Positions 7,086-15,282 of a stretch of DNA of 28,374 bases are shown one piece after another. Positions within the stretch are counted from its first letter, which is position 1, and the number at the start of each line of letters is the position of its first letter. Under the pieces are notes generated by a model. That model saw nothing but the letters and a program-made list of their open reading frames with translations. It was not told the origin of the DNA and did no database searches. A program made the position numbers and the translations under genes. Where the stretch lies: positions 1-28,374 of the forward strand of contig JAHEOE010000086.1 in assembly GCA_018609785.1 (NCBI GenBank), read 5' to 3'. Source of the DNA: Minisyncoccota bacterium. GTDB taxonomy: Bacteria; Patescibacteriota; Minisyncoccia; SW-4-49-11.

Positions 7086-9518
7086 TTATTCCTCGGACGC
7101 CTGGGCGGGAGCCTGACGACGATCGGCGCTTTGTCCGGACGGCCGGTCTTGTACGGAAGACGGATCTTTTTCCAAAGCCACGTCATACACATCCGTAAAA
7201 TGCTCGGCAAACACAAAGGTCATTTTCTTGCGTTCATTCTGAGGAATTTCCTGTACATCCTGCTCGTTCGCTTTGGGTAAGATCACCGTTGTCGCTCCGG
7301 CGCGATGCGCGGCCAACACTTTATTCTTCACCCCGCCAATCCGGAGGGAATGCCCTCGAAGATTAATCTCTCCGGTCATACCGACCTCCCGACGTACCGG
7401 CTGGCCGGTTAAGGCCGAGACGATGGAGGTGGCCATAGCCTGTCCGGCGGAGGGCCCGTCTTTGGGGATGGCTCCGGCCGGCACGTGTACGTGAATATCT
7501 TTGGATTTGAACACACTCGGATCAATACCAAACGTTTTGGCATTCGCTTTGATATAGGAATACGCCGCTTGAGCGGATTCTTGCATAACCTTCCCCAACT
7601 GGCCGGTCAAGTTCAGATTGCCTTCTCCGGGGAAGATATTGGTCTCCACAAACAGAATATCTCCTCCGGTCGGCGTCCAGGCCAACGCAGTTGAAATCCC
7701 CACCTCGTTTTTCTTATTGATAAGCGTTTCCTCGTACTTTTCTCCTCGCAAATACTTATTAACCTGACTGACCGAAATCTTCTCCGAGAATTCCTCGTCC
7801 GCGGCGGTCAGATATTCTTTGGCTACCTTACGAGCGATTTTGGCGATTTCTCGTTCCAGATTACGCACTCCGGCCTCATAGGTATACCGCCGAATAATCC
7901 GCAGAAGGGCGTTATCCGTAAAAGAAAGAATCTCTTCGGAAAGCCCGCTCTGTTCTCGCACCCGCGGCACGAGATACCGCTTGGCAATCTCCAACTTTTC
8001 CCGATCGGTATAGCCGGTAAATTCAATAATTTCCATTCGGTCAAGCAAGGGCTCGGGAATGGTACTCAGTTCGTTGGCGGTGGTAATAAAGATGACATCC
8101 GAGAGATCGAACGGCACGTCAAGATAATGGTCCGTAAACTCTTTGTTCTGGGCCGGATCCAGCACTTCCAAGAGCGCCGAAGACGGATCCCCCCGAAAGT
8201 CGGCGCCCAATTTGTCAACTTCGTCAAGCATCATCACAGGGTTACTCGTCTTCGCGTTCCGAATACCCTGCACAATCCGTCCGGGCATGGCTCCGATATA
8301 CGTGCGTCGGTGTCCGCGAATCTCGGTCTCATCTCGCACACCGCCCAAAGAGACTTTACAAAATTCGCGACCGGTCGTACGCGCGATTGATTTACCAATG
8401 GAGGTCTTTCCCGTGCCGGGCGGTCCCACAAAACACATAATGGAACCCTGCGGTTTGTCGTTCATTTTCTCAACCGCCAGATACTCGAGAATTCGGTCTT
8501 TCACGTCGGGCAGTCCGTAATGCTCTTCGTCAAGCACGCTTTGAGCCTCTTCCAGGTTGATCGAAGTCTGGTCTTTTTTCCCCCAGGGCATGTCCGTGAG
8601 CACTTCCAGATAATTCTGAATATTGGAACTCTCAGGTGTGAAAGGGGGCATCTTTTTAAGACGAGCCAGTTCTTTCCGCGCCTTTTTCTTGACTTCTTCG
8701 GGCATATCCGAGTTCTCCACAGAGTCTTCCAGTTCGGCGTACTCGCTTTGCTCTTGACCCCCGCCGGCTCCGCCGCCCAACTCTTTCTCAATCGCCTTCA
8801 TCTGCTCGCGGAGCATGTTTTCTTTGGCCTGCTTGCCCATCTGCTTCTGCGTCTCCTGCTGGACTTTCTCTTCCATCTCCATGACCTCCTTTTCTTTGGC
8901 CAAGTAATAACTGATCTGTTGCAGTTGGGTGAAGACGTCTTCGGTCTCCAACAGGCTTTGCTTTTCTTTATTGGAAATATTAAGCACCGCCGCGGTTAAA
9001 TTCACCAGTCTCCCCGCTTCGATATCTTCGCTGAAGACTTCGTTAAGCATTCCCAACGGGGCGGACATGCCTTGGTTGATCAGATCTCGCAAGACGTGTT
9101 TGATGTGACGCATGAGAGCCTCCACTTTCGCGTCCGAGGCATCCGCCGGGTGTTGCGGGAGCGGTTCGTACTCGGTCTGAAAATACCCGTCTTCTTCAAC
9201 CACATGCGTTAACGTCTCACGCTCCTGCCCCTCAATCAACGCGCCCATGGGGCCTTCGGGCATACGCCACACCCGCACGATACGAGCTTTGGTCCCCACC
9301 TCGTAGCAGTCTTGGGGGGTGATCTCATGTTCGGGATGTTTCTGAAATACAAATATCGGACTGATGTCCTGTTCCACCGCCGTATTGAGCGCCGTCACGG
9401 ACGACTCTCGTTCAAACACCAAGGAGACAAGCTCGCCCGGGAACACCACTTTATTTTTCAGAGCGATCAACGGAGTTCGGTCCGGATTTGCGGGCGAAGC
9501 GGGTTGGGAGGTACTCAT
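7086..9518 (-). CDS. lon: ATP-dependent protease Lon (LonA type)
   Basis: This 810-residue AAA+ serine protease degrades misfolded and regulatory proteins in the cytoplasm as a hexamer. The N-terminal substrate-binding domain (about 14-210) leads into a coiled coil (about 205-250). The AAA+ module has Walker A GPPGTGKT (365-372), Walker B MMLDEVD (E433), and the LLDRMEIIEF segment (491-500). The C-terminal protease domain carries catalytic S690 in KDGPSAGQAM and K733 in GGVKNK. A Gly/Glu-rich insert (248-275) and a hydrophilic tail (about 785-810) are slight extensions; otherwise the length is normal. It lies 4 bp downstream of a small unknown gene, probably in one operon. No heat-shock promoter is evident. 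The ATG at 9518 precedes the typical PLIALKNKVVFPGE start. Confidence 0.97.
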   Translation of the reverse strand: MSTSQPASPANPDRTPLIALKNKVVFPGELVSLVFERESSVTALNTAVEQDISPIFVFQKHPEHEITPQDCYEVGTKARIVRVWRMPEGPMGALIEGQERETLTHVVEEDGYFQTEYEPLPQHPADASDAKVEALMRHIKHVLRDLINQGMSAPLGMLNEVFSEDIEAGRLVNLTAAVLNISNKEKQSLLETEDVFTQLQQISYYLAKEKEVMEMEEKVQQETQKQMGKQAKENMLREQMKAIEKELGGGAGGGQEQSEYAELEDSVENSDMPEEVKKKARKELARLKKMPPFTPESSNIQNYLEVLTDMPWGKKDQTSINLEEAQSVLDEEHYGLPDVKDRILEYLAVEKMNDKPQGSIMCFVGPPGTGKTSIGKSIARTTGREFCKVSLGGVRDETEIRGHRRTYIGAMPGRIVQGIRNAKTSNPVMMLDEVDKLGADFRGDPSSALLEVLDPAQNKEFTDHYLDVPFDLSDVIFITTANELSTIPEPLLDRMEIIEFTGYTDREKLEIAKRYLVPRVREQSGLSEEILSFTDNALLRIIRRYTYEAGVRNLEREIAKIARKVAKEYLTAADEEFSEKISVSQVNKYLRGEKYEETLINKKNEVGISTALAWTPTGGDILFVETNIFPGEGNLNLTGQLGKVMQESAQAAYSYIKANAKTFGIDPSVFKSKDIHVHVPAGAIPKDGPSAGQAMATSIVSALTGQPVRREVGMTGEINLRGHSLRIGGVKNKVLAAHRAGATTVILPKANEQDVQEIPQNERKKMTFVFAEHFTDVYDVALEKDPSSVQDRPSGQSADRRQAPAQASEE

Positions 9519-9522
9519 AACA

Positions 9523-9927
9523 CTAAAATGTACTTATTTTCAGATAAATTCTATATTCGCGATCGGCAAAATCACACACCGTAGACACAAACTCTTGGAT
9601 AAGCGCGCAATAGTCCGTAATATCGGCCGCTTCTTTGGATACGAAATAACACAGACCGGAGACGCGATCAGTGGCAGATTCCATATAGGTCTGATTGACC
9701 ACCGAAAACACGTGCTCCGCTTTGGCAATGTCCCCTTCCACTTCGGAAGGCGTGGTAATCGGAGACAGCAAAACGCTGGTTATGCCTTGGTCGCTATCCT
9801 CGAGAATGTGGAAACTCAAGATTCCGGCGTGTTCACTCATACATATGCTCTCACAGTACGTACAGTTTACACCCGCGCGGGAGCGTTCGTCAATGTGTCG
9901 GGGATTGTGGGAGATACGGTTGTTCAT
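9523..9927 (-). CDS. Unknown small protein upstream of lon
   Basis: The product is 134 residues from the ATG at 9927, or 105 from the ATG at 9840. A longer reading from 9957 would be made of heptamer-repeat translation and is not credible. No family is recognised. It has no membrane segment, looks mixed alpha/beta, and has several Cys residues, including a C22-x2-C25-x3-C29 cluster that is present only if the longer start is used. The ATG at 9927 sits on the edge of a heptamer array, so the first residues may be recent. The gene ends 4 bp before lon, so co-transcription is likely, and it may be an accessory to Lon only by position. Confidence 0.6.
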   Translation of the reverse strand: MNNRISHNPRHIDERSRAGVNCTYCESICMSEHAGILSFHILEDSDQGITSVLLSPITTPSEVEGDIAKAEHVFSVVNQTYMESATDRVSGLCYFVSKEAADITDYCALIQEFVSTVCDFADREYRIYLKISTF

Positions 9928-10010
9928 GAGTAGTAAGTAGCAGGTAGCGAGTAGCAAGTGAATAGAATTTCGTATCTGGTATTTAGTATTTAGAAGACAG
10001 AAGCCGGAAG
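9927..10010 (-). repeat. 7-bp repeat array, 12 units, touching a start codon
   Basis: Read on the minus strand: CTTCCGG, CTTCTGT, CTTCTAA, four ATAC/ATTC units, TCACTTG and four CTAC units, the last (CTACTCA) sharing its final base with the ATG at 9927. C is at position 4 in all 12 units. Confidence 0.85.
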
Positions 10011-10017
10011 AAGGGAT

Positions 10018-10165
10018 GTACGGTTGCGGATACGCTGGATATACGGTTGCGGATACGGTAGATATATGAGCCTTGCGGCTCGATATACAGTTGATACATG
10101 TGCTCTTCGAGCACGATATACGGTTGCGGGTACAATAGATATACCATTGATATACAGTTGTATTG
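10018..10165 (+). repeat. GATATAC modular repeats with two hairpin cassettes
   Basis: The stretch is built from 9-, 11- and 14-bp GATA units. It holds two cassettes in tandem: GAGCC-TTGC-GGCTC at 10068-10081 and GTGCTC-TTC-GAGCAC at 10100-10114. Each is preceded by GATAYAT and followed by (C)GATATAC. From 10166 to 10217 there is unique A/T-rich DNA that presumably holds the promoter of the next gene; no clear -35/-10 pair was found. Confidence 0.8.
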
Positions 10166-10217
10166 ATTTTCAGAGAGAAGTATGAGAAGGTAAGTGAAAT
10201 TATCGTAATTGTAAATT

Positions 10218-10610
10218 ATGCCCACCCCGAAGAATTATATTTCCCTCACTGATCTCGAAGTGTATCAACTGGCTCGTGAATTATCGCGATATGGGTTTGA
10301 CATGTATGAGGACCTTCATTGGGAAACCAAGAAAAACATGGGAGATCAGTTCCTCACCGCCACCGATTCCATTGGAGCAAATATCGCCGAAGGTTACGCA
10401 CGATATCATTTCCGAGAACGCTTGAAGTTTTGTTACATCGCTCGCGGATCACTGGCGGAATCATCCGAACATTGGCTGGAACTTCTCAGAGAACGCAACC
10501 GAATAAGCGAAGACACATATTCGCACTATAAATCTTTAGCCCGTCAATTGGAAATTAAACTGAATAACTTCATCTCCGCCCTCCACCGCTCCGCTTCTCA
10601 AAACCGGTAA
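10218..10610 (+). CDS. Four-helix-bundle protein (S23/IVS family)
   Basis: This 130-residue helical protein matches the four-helix-bundle family first known from 23S rRNA intervening sequences. It begins with a segment like LTDLEVYQLARELSR and contains the family signature ATDSIGANIAEGYAR (about residues 48-62), then RERLKFCYIARGSLAESSEH and a final amphipathic helix. Members form small oligomers; a cellular role is not established for most. The relative Avd works with diversity-generating reverse transcriptases, but no reverse transcriptase or template repeat is present here. It is the only plus-strand gene in the window and sits alone between repeat spacers, which fits an independently transferred gene. 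The ATG at 10218 has no Shine-Dalgarno sequence. Confidence 0.88.
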   Translation: MPTPKNYISLTDLEVYQLARELSRYGFDMYEDLHWETKKNMGDQFLTATDSIGANIAEGYARYHFRERLKFCYIARGSLAESSEHWLELLRERNRISEDTYSHYKSLARQLEIKLNNFISALHRSASQNR

Positions 10611-10741
10611 TCAACTGTATATCGGGCCGTCAGGCCCATATATCCACTGTACCCGCCACCGTATATCTCAATTCTTGCTACTTGCTACTCACTACTTACT
10701 ACTATCCACATCCACCGTATCCGCTACTGTATATCTATTGT
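10611..10741. repeat. Convergent spacer: hairpin cassette and heptamers
   Basis: A GGGCC-GTCA-GGCCC cassette (10624-10637) between GATATAC-type units (reverse orientation) is followed by six heptamers in phase (10671-10712). It lies between the 3' ends of two convergent genes, where the hairpin could help end transcripts from both sides, although no T-run follows. Confidence 0.7.
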
Positions 10742-11299
10742 CTATCTCTGACATTTAACGTATTCGATAACTTCTTCACTTACTCGCAGAGCAAACGCCA
10801 CGTCCTCGTCCGTATAGTCCTTATCTATGATTTCCAAACCGCCGATATGTTGACGATTACGGAGTTTACGGACCTCCTGTATATGAGAAGCGAGCTCTTT
10901 GGGAATAATTTCGAACCGCTGACACAAATATACCAACTGCGCGAGATTTACATTGTGAAACTTGAACTTTTGTTGTTTGGAAACGTCACTGCCACGTACA
11001 ATACGCTCTCTCGAACTCAGTTGATAAATATGCTGATCCACCCGAAAGAACTGTTCAACGCTCGCACATTCCTCTTCCGTTTTCTGTTGTTTTATATACC
11101 ACAGTAATACAGCTTCAATTTGAGCCGCGGCATAAATAATGACCGTTTTGCGAAAGCTACTTCGTTCTTGAGGTGGATATGTCTCGGATAAAGCCAACAG
11201 ACGAAGATTCGTAATATGCGAAGAGACGCGTTCCAAATTCCCGCGCAATACCGGATCTTCTATAAAATCAAACTCCTGAACATTCATCGGACCGTCCAT
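10742..11299 (-). CDS. HEPN-like helical protein of unknown function
   Basis: This 185-residue, mostly alpha-helical protein has no signal peptide or membrane segment. A helix with RKTVIIYAAAQIEAVLLWYI (about 50-69) and a later VRKLRNRQHIGGLE segment recall HEPN-superfamily proteins, in which an R-x4-6-H motif forms an RNase site. Here R144-x6-H151 fits, with R147 and N148 between. Family assignment is by eye and tentative. It lies 10 bp downstream of a 56-codon gene with a strong shared promoter, an arrangement like toxin-antitoxin pairs, although HEPN partners are usually larger nucleotidyltransferases. An ATG at 11287 is a possible alternative start. It converges on the four-helix-bundle gene. 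Confidence 0.7.
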   Translation of the reverse strand: MDGPMNVQEFDFIEDPVLRGNLERVSSHITNLRLLALSETYPPQERSSFRKTVIIYAAAQIEAVLLWYIKQQKTEEECASVEQFFRVDQHIYQLSSRERIVRGSDVSKQQKFKFHNVNLAQLVYLCQRFEIIPKELASHIQEVRKLRNRQHIGGLEIIDKDYTDEDVAFALRVSEEVIEYVKCQR

Positions 11300-11309
11300 G
11301 TCTCTCGCG

Positions 11310-11480
11310 TTACTGAATCGCTCGCAAATACCCTAACAGAGCACTGTCTCCTTTACGGATTAAAAAGCTTTCCAACGTTTCTTCCGGATCCGCTCCCAAC
11401 GAAACGTTATGATACTCTTGGAATTCTCTCATTGGTGTTTGCAAAGATGCTTTCGGTGGCTCGCCTTCGTATATGTTCAT
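11310..11480 (-). CDS. Small 56-residue protein, first gene of the HEPN-like operon
   Basis: A short open frame from the ATG at 11480 to the TAA at 11310-11312 encodes a soluble, acidic peptide starting MNIYEGEPPKAS and ending ALLGYLRAIQ. An in-frame TAG just upstream (one codon before the preceding GGT) fixes the earliest start. Support for its being real: it begins about 17 nt after the predicted transcription start of a near-consensus promoter, ends 10 bp before the next gene, lies in non-repetitive DNA, and has a normal amino-acid composition (Glu-rich, helical). No family is recognised. It could be a small antitoxin or regulator of the following HEPN-like protein, or a leader peptide; position is the only evidence. 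Confidence 0.6.
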   Translation of the reverse strand: MNIYEGEPPKASLQTPMREFQEYHNVSLGADPEETLESFLIRKGDSALLGYLRAIQ

Positions 11481-11504
11481 ACCCTACGTTATATTCTACG
11501 CTCA

Positions 11505-11533
11505 ATTATATGCGATGTTTGCCATGCAGTCAA
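11505..11533 (-). promoter_or_regulatory. Strong sigma70-type promoter of the small gene/HEPN-like operon
   Basis: On the minus strand TTGACT (11528-11533) and a perfect TATAAT (11505-11510) are separated by exactly 17 bp. Transcription would start near 11497, leaving a leader of about 17 nt before the 56-codon gene. This is the best promoter in the window. Confidence 0.75.
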
Positions 11534-11599
11534 TAATACGCAATGTAAACCCCATCTCAGAAGGAGAAAACCACAGCACAATATACTCACATCGTAATA

Positions 11600-11730
11600 T
11601 CCCCCTAGCAACGCACAACCGTATATCCACTGTGTATCTATTCTATCCGCAACCGTATATCAACGGTATATCCACCGTATATCATGCCCGAAGGGCATAT
11701 GTATCAACTGTACCCGCCACCGTATATCCA
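11600..11730 (-). repeat. GATATAC modular repeats with a hairpin cassette
   Basis: GATATAC-type units in minus orientation surround a cassette ATGCCC-GAA-GGGCAT (11684-11698). It lies directly 3' of the O-antigen-ligase/TPR gene. The preceding stretch 11534-11599 shows nothing recognisable. Confidence 0.75.
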
Positions 11731-14298
11731 CTACTGACTACCGAAATTCCCCGTTTCTTGGTCAGACCCGCTGCTTGGCGAAAGCCCGGAACTACCGGTG
11801 GTTCCGCTTGAGGAGGAGTCTTGCAGACCTTCACTCTCTTCCTGCGAGGACGGGATGTCTTCGGTATCCAACGAAGAACCGCCGTTTGAGGAGGAGTTGG
11901 TCTGTCCCAGCGTATCCAGCTTCTGTTGCACCGCGGACTTTTGGGACTCGGGGACAAGCTTTTGGGCTTGCTCAAAGTACTGACGCGCCTCCCCTAAATT
12001 GTCTGCCTGTTCTTCCAATAGTCCGAGAGAATATATCGCGTTTACATATTTGGGGAATTGCTCCATCAAACGCGTAAACACTCGTCGAGCGTCTTCCGTA
12101 TCTCCGGCATTGAAGTAGGCCTGTCCGAGCGCGAAGTAGGTTTCCCGATCGATCACCCGGTTGTTCTGTTGCGCATAATCCCGGTATTCTTCCAGCTTGG
12201 CGATCTGCTTGTCTTGCTCCCCGCGCACCGCGTAGATGCTCGCGTACGTGCGATACCCTCGCGCGTAGTCTTTCTTTAACTCCAGAGCCTTTGCAATCTT
12301 CTCTTCGGCTGTGGACAATGCCTGTTGCGCCTCCGCGGATAGAGAATCAGTCGCTCCTCCTCCGCCTTGCGAGCGGGCTTGTTGTTGTTGTCGAGCCTGA
12401 ATTTGCTGCGCCTTGGAAAGGTAATATTCCGCTTCGCGATTGAGATGGGAGGGATTAGCCGGGTCCAGTTCTCGCGCGGTTTCAAACACGGACGTTATCT
12501 GCGTTTCATCAAACCCGACTTGGTAGCCCAAAGATTCCAGATAGAACGACCCAGCCATTTCATAGGGGCGGATATCTTCGGAATGAAGATCCGTGGAGCG
12601 CGTTACCAAAGATTGCGCGTTCTCGAGCAGAGTTCTCACCTCTTGCAAGGTTTGTTGTCGGGCATTCGAATTCCCGGAGGAGCCGTTGCCTTGCAATTCG
12701 TTCACTTTCTCTTCCGCCTCGGCCAACCGCGACTGTACCAAGCCTTGGGTATAGACCACCGAATACGGATTTAAATTGACCGCTCTTTGGAAATGTTCGC
12801 GTTGGGTTTCTCGGTCGGAGGCGCGCAGTCCTTGCGCGTAAGAAATATCGGCGCGGTAGAAGTTCGCCCCCGCAAACAGAACTATAAACATTCCGATAAA
12901 GGCCGCTACTCCGCCCAGCCCCAAGACAGAAGCGTATATTCCCGGTAATGTATTAACATTAAGCGTGCGAGATTTCCCTTTGAACACCCCGCGGTCGGCA
13001 TACAAAGTCGTAGTGAGAGCCAGAAACAGAAAGAACGTAAACCACAACAACGCTCCGAAAGCGGTAATAAAGCTCACCAAAATCAACGCCAGTTGCCCGA
13101 GAATAAGAGCCGCTAAGGTACCATCAAACGGAAGTTTCTTACGCACAAGCGTCAGAACTCCAAAGAAAACAACTCCCACCGTAAGAAGCATCCAGGCCAA
13201 GAACATAGCAACTCCGCCTTCCACAGCGACGTTAAACCACTCGTTGCCAAGACTGTTAAAGCGAGCGTTCCAGAGCGAGGTTTGATTCAGATTTTCGGAC
13301 CGATACGAGGTCCAGTCAAACAAGACCGTCTGCAAGCCCGTCCCGGTCAGAGGATAGTTAGCCCAGGTTTGACGGGTAACACTCAACGACTCTCCCGTTT
13401 TGACATACACATCCGAAGGGTTGAGTCCAGGGAACGGTTGGTAAAAGACGAAACTGGTAATAAGCGCGATTCCCAAAAGCGAGACCGCCATGGAGAGATT
13501 ACGCAAGGTGAAAGAGCTGTCACCTGCCCCTCCCTTGGTTTGTTCTGCCTCTCCGGAAGATTGGTTTGATTCGACAGAGTTACCCGCCATACGATTAAAA
13601 TACACCACAAACACACCCACAAACCCGAAAATCAAGACATACAGCGCAGGGGTGTACGAGATAACCAACACCGTAATCAATGAAAGGAGGCCAAATATCA
13701 AGTACCCCAGTCGCGAACGCAGACGCTTACCGACAAACACGCTGTAGGAGATGGCAACTAAGGTCATGACCGCCAGAAACAGACCGAGCTCTTGGAGATT
13801 CCCCGTTGCCAAACTAAATCCTGCCGGAATCCGTCCGCCAAATATACTCCGTACGGGCCCCACCAAGGAGGCCAGAAAACCTACGGTCATCAGCGCCGTG
13901 GAAAGCGTGAAAAGCCCGAGCGCTCGACGTACATCACGTCGGGAAAAGGTACCAACCGTAATTCCCACCAAAATACTCAACGCAAGCAACGAAAGGAACG
14001 AGCCCGCCATATTTCCGGACATTCCCACCAAAGAATAGTACCAGTCCCGCGTCAACAAGAGCGAAAGAAGCGCGGTAAGTAAAAACAACCCCGTAAGCCA
14101 TCCCAAAAACGTATTGGTTATATGTAAAGTTCGTTTGAGAAACAGACTCTCCACCACATATACAGCGAGAATGATGGCGGTACCGAGAATCAATAACACC
14201 ATTTTATTCATCTCCCATACTTGGGCGGTCACCGGAACAACAAAGACCGGGAACAAAAAAATCATCAACTGAATGAGCGGTTTCGTGAGAGATTTCAT
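11731..14298 (-). CDS. O-antigen-ligase-like polytopic membrane protein with C-terminal TPR region
   Basis: This is an 855-residue protein. The N-terminal part (about 1-480) has roughly a dozen hydrophobic helices. A loop containing NYPLTGTGLQTVLFDW (about 314-329) and NSLGNEWFNVAVEGG (348-362) resembles the large periplasmic loop of the Wzy_C/O-antigen ligase family, which joins glycan chains at the outer face of the cytoplasmic membrane. The C-terminal part (about 484-800) holds TPR-type helical pairs, for example around HFQRAVNLNPYS, ALGQAYFNAGDTEDARRVF and LGLLEEQADNLGEARQYF, and ends in a Ser/Gly/Glu-rich tail (about 805-855). Such fusions are common in this bacterial group; the substrate is unknown. 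It stands alone between repeat spacers. The ATG at 14298 immediately precedes the first membrane helix. Confidence 0.83.
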   Translation of the reverse strand: MKSLTKPLIQLMIFLFPVFVVPVTAQVWEMNKMVLLILGTAIILAVYVVESLFLKRTLHITNTFLGWLTGLFLLTALLSLLLTRDWYYSLVGMSGNMAGSFLSLLALSILVGITVGTFSRRDVRRALGLFTLSTALMTVGFLASLVGPVRSIFGGRIPAGFSLATGNLQELGLFLAVMTLVAISYSVFVGKRLRSRLGYLIFGLLSLITVLVISYTPALYVLIFGFVGVFVVYFNRMAGNSVESNQSSGEAEQTKGGAGDSSFTLRNLSMAVSLLGIALITSFVFYQPFPGLNPSDVYVKTGESLSVTRQTWANYPLTGTGLQTVLFDWTSYRSENLNQTSLWNARFNSLGNEWFNVAVEGGVAMFLAWMLLTVGVVFFGVLTLVRKKLPFDGTLAALILGQLALILVSFITAFGALLWFTFFLFLALTTTLYADRGVFKGKSRTLNVNTLPGIYASVLGLGGVAAFIGMFIVLFAGANFYRADISYAQGLRASDRETQREHFQRAVNLNPYSVVYTQGLVQSRLAEAEEKVNELQGNGSSGNSNARQQTLQEVRTLLENAQSLVTRSTDLHSEDIRPYEMAGSFYLESLGYQVGFDETQITSVFETARELDPANPSHLNREAEYYLSKAQQIQARQQQQARSQGGGGATDSLSAEAQQALSTAEEKIAKALELKKDYARGYRTYASIYAVRGEQDKQIAKLEEYRDYAQQNNRVIDRETYFALGQAYFNAGDTEDARRVFTRLMEQFPKYVNAIYSLGLLEEQADNLGEARQYFEQAQKLVPESQKSAVQQKLDTLGQTNSSSNGGSSLDTEDIPSSQEESEGLQDSSSSGTTGSSGLSPSSGSDQETGNFGSQ

Positions 14299-14334
14299 AG
14301 CGGTTTCGGTGTTAAGTTAAAAATTGGACTGTAT

Positions 14335-14365
14335 ATAGTATGACAAATAATAAGAGAAATGCCAA
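14335..14365 (-). promoter_or_regulatory. Possible promoter of the O-antigen-ligase/TPR gene
   Basis: On the minus strand TTGGCA (14360-14365) and TACTAT (14335-14340) are 19 bp apart, which is longer than ideal. They lie in unique A/T-rich DNA between the gene and the first repeat array. Confidence 0.35.
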
Positions 14366-14378
14366 ATGTCATGGGTAT

Positions 14379-14420
14379 ACAGTAGCACGTAGCGAGTAGC
14401 AAGTAGCAGGTAGCAAGTAG
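14379..14420 (-). repeat. 7-bp repeat array, 6 CTAC-type units
   Basis: Six heptamers (CTACTTG, CTACCTG, CTACTTG, CTACTCG, CTACGTG, CTACTGT on the minus strand) lie 4 bp from the MITE-like element. Confidence 0.8.
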
Positions 14421-14424
14421 AGGT

Positions 14425-14580
14425 CATCTCAAAATTATTGAAGGTGGAAATATATGAAGGCGACAAAGACGTATTCACTGGCATTTAATGCCTACGGCCC
14501 ACCATACCCAAAATTCGTTCATACGCTCTGTCGCCTTCATACGCGTATGATAGATATTCCGAAAGAATGTTTTTGAGATG
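14425..14580 (-). mobile_element. MITE-like element, copy 2 (156 bp), inverted
   Basis: This is an inverted copy of the element at 4600-4761, with the same 10-bp terminal inverted repeats and internal arms. The differences are a 4-bp deletion and a few substitutions. The bases just outside also match copy 1 (AGAAGC on one side, CTCTACTT on the other), so the repeated unit includes adjacent heptamer sequence. Confidence 0.65.
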
Positions 14581-14589
14581 GCTTCTCAT

Positions 14590-14744
14590 TACGGAACGTT
14601 ATACGGTAGCGGAACGGTGGATATATGGGCCTGGCGGCCCGATACACAGTTGATATACAGTTGCGGACACAATAGATACACAGTAGATATACGGTTGTGG
14701 ATGATAGATCGTATGTCGTATCTTGGACCGGGAACTCAATATAG
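14590..14744 (+). repeat. GATATAC modular repeats with a hairpin cassette
   Basis: GATATAC-type units in plus orientation contain a GGGCC-TGGC-GGCCC cassette at 14627-14640. The stretch leads into unique sequence near 14705-14744 where nothing is recognised. Confidence 0.75.
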
Positions 14745-15030
14745 CTGTGTTTTCCTCCTTTCTAAGGAGGAAAACACAGCTAGGGAAAGGAGGTTTCGTC
14801 AATATACAGCTCAAATTTCGAGGGAAAGTGAGAATTTGGTGATATGAGCAGTTTTTAACGAAACTCCTCCGCTCTTCGAGCACCTCACTCTTTATCGAAG
14901 CTTGAACGGGCACTTAAAAACCTTCGGTTTTTACGGAAGCCATTCGGCTTCCTATTTCCAGAGGACTGCCATGTCGACGTTTAAAAGGATGCTCGGACGA
15001 ATATGTAATCTTTAAAAAGAGGAGGACACA
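14745..15030 (+). repeat. Composite hairpin element with double-hairpin copy E
   Basis: A CCTCC/GGAGG hairpin (about 14752-14772) is followed by a degenerate CTCCTCC segment and the double-hairpin core (14905-14979). Hairpin 1 is TAAAAACC-TTC-GGTTTTTA (14915-14933) and hairpin 2 is GGAAGCC-ATTC-GGCTTCC (14935-14952). The following segment, to about 15030, matches the one after copy D near 6780-6835. Confidence 0.78.
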
Positions 15031-15064
15031 TACGGTTATCCCGATATACGAGCTACGAACTACT

Positions 15065-15272
15065 CCTGAAACAACCATATATCAACGGTATATCCACCGT
15101 ATATCATGCCCGAAGGGCATGTGTATCAATTGTACCCGCCACCGTATATCTATTTCCGCCTTCTATTCTAAATTCCAGATTCTGGCTTCCGGCTTCTTAC
15201 TTCAGACTTCAGGCTTCTGTCTTCCGACTTCTATTCTATATTCTAAATTCCAAGTACTAAATACCATTCACA
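15065..15272. repeat. GATATAC modules, hairpin cassette and 7-bp array 3' of the P-type ATPase
   Basis: Reverse-orientation GATATAC units carry a cassette ATGCCC-GAA-GGGCAT (15106-15120). From about 15165 to 15272 there is a heptamer array of about 15 units with one 2-bp slip. It ends 11 bp before the ATPase stop codon. Confidence 0.75.
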
Positions 15273-15282
15273 ACCGTATATC

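Noticed and set aside
10218..10610. Diversity-generating retroelement accessory gene (avd)
   Set aside because: The protein family is related, but no reverse transcriptase or template/variable repeat pair is present in the window.
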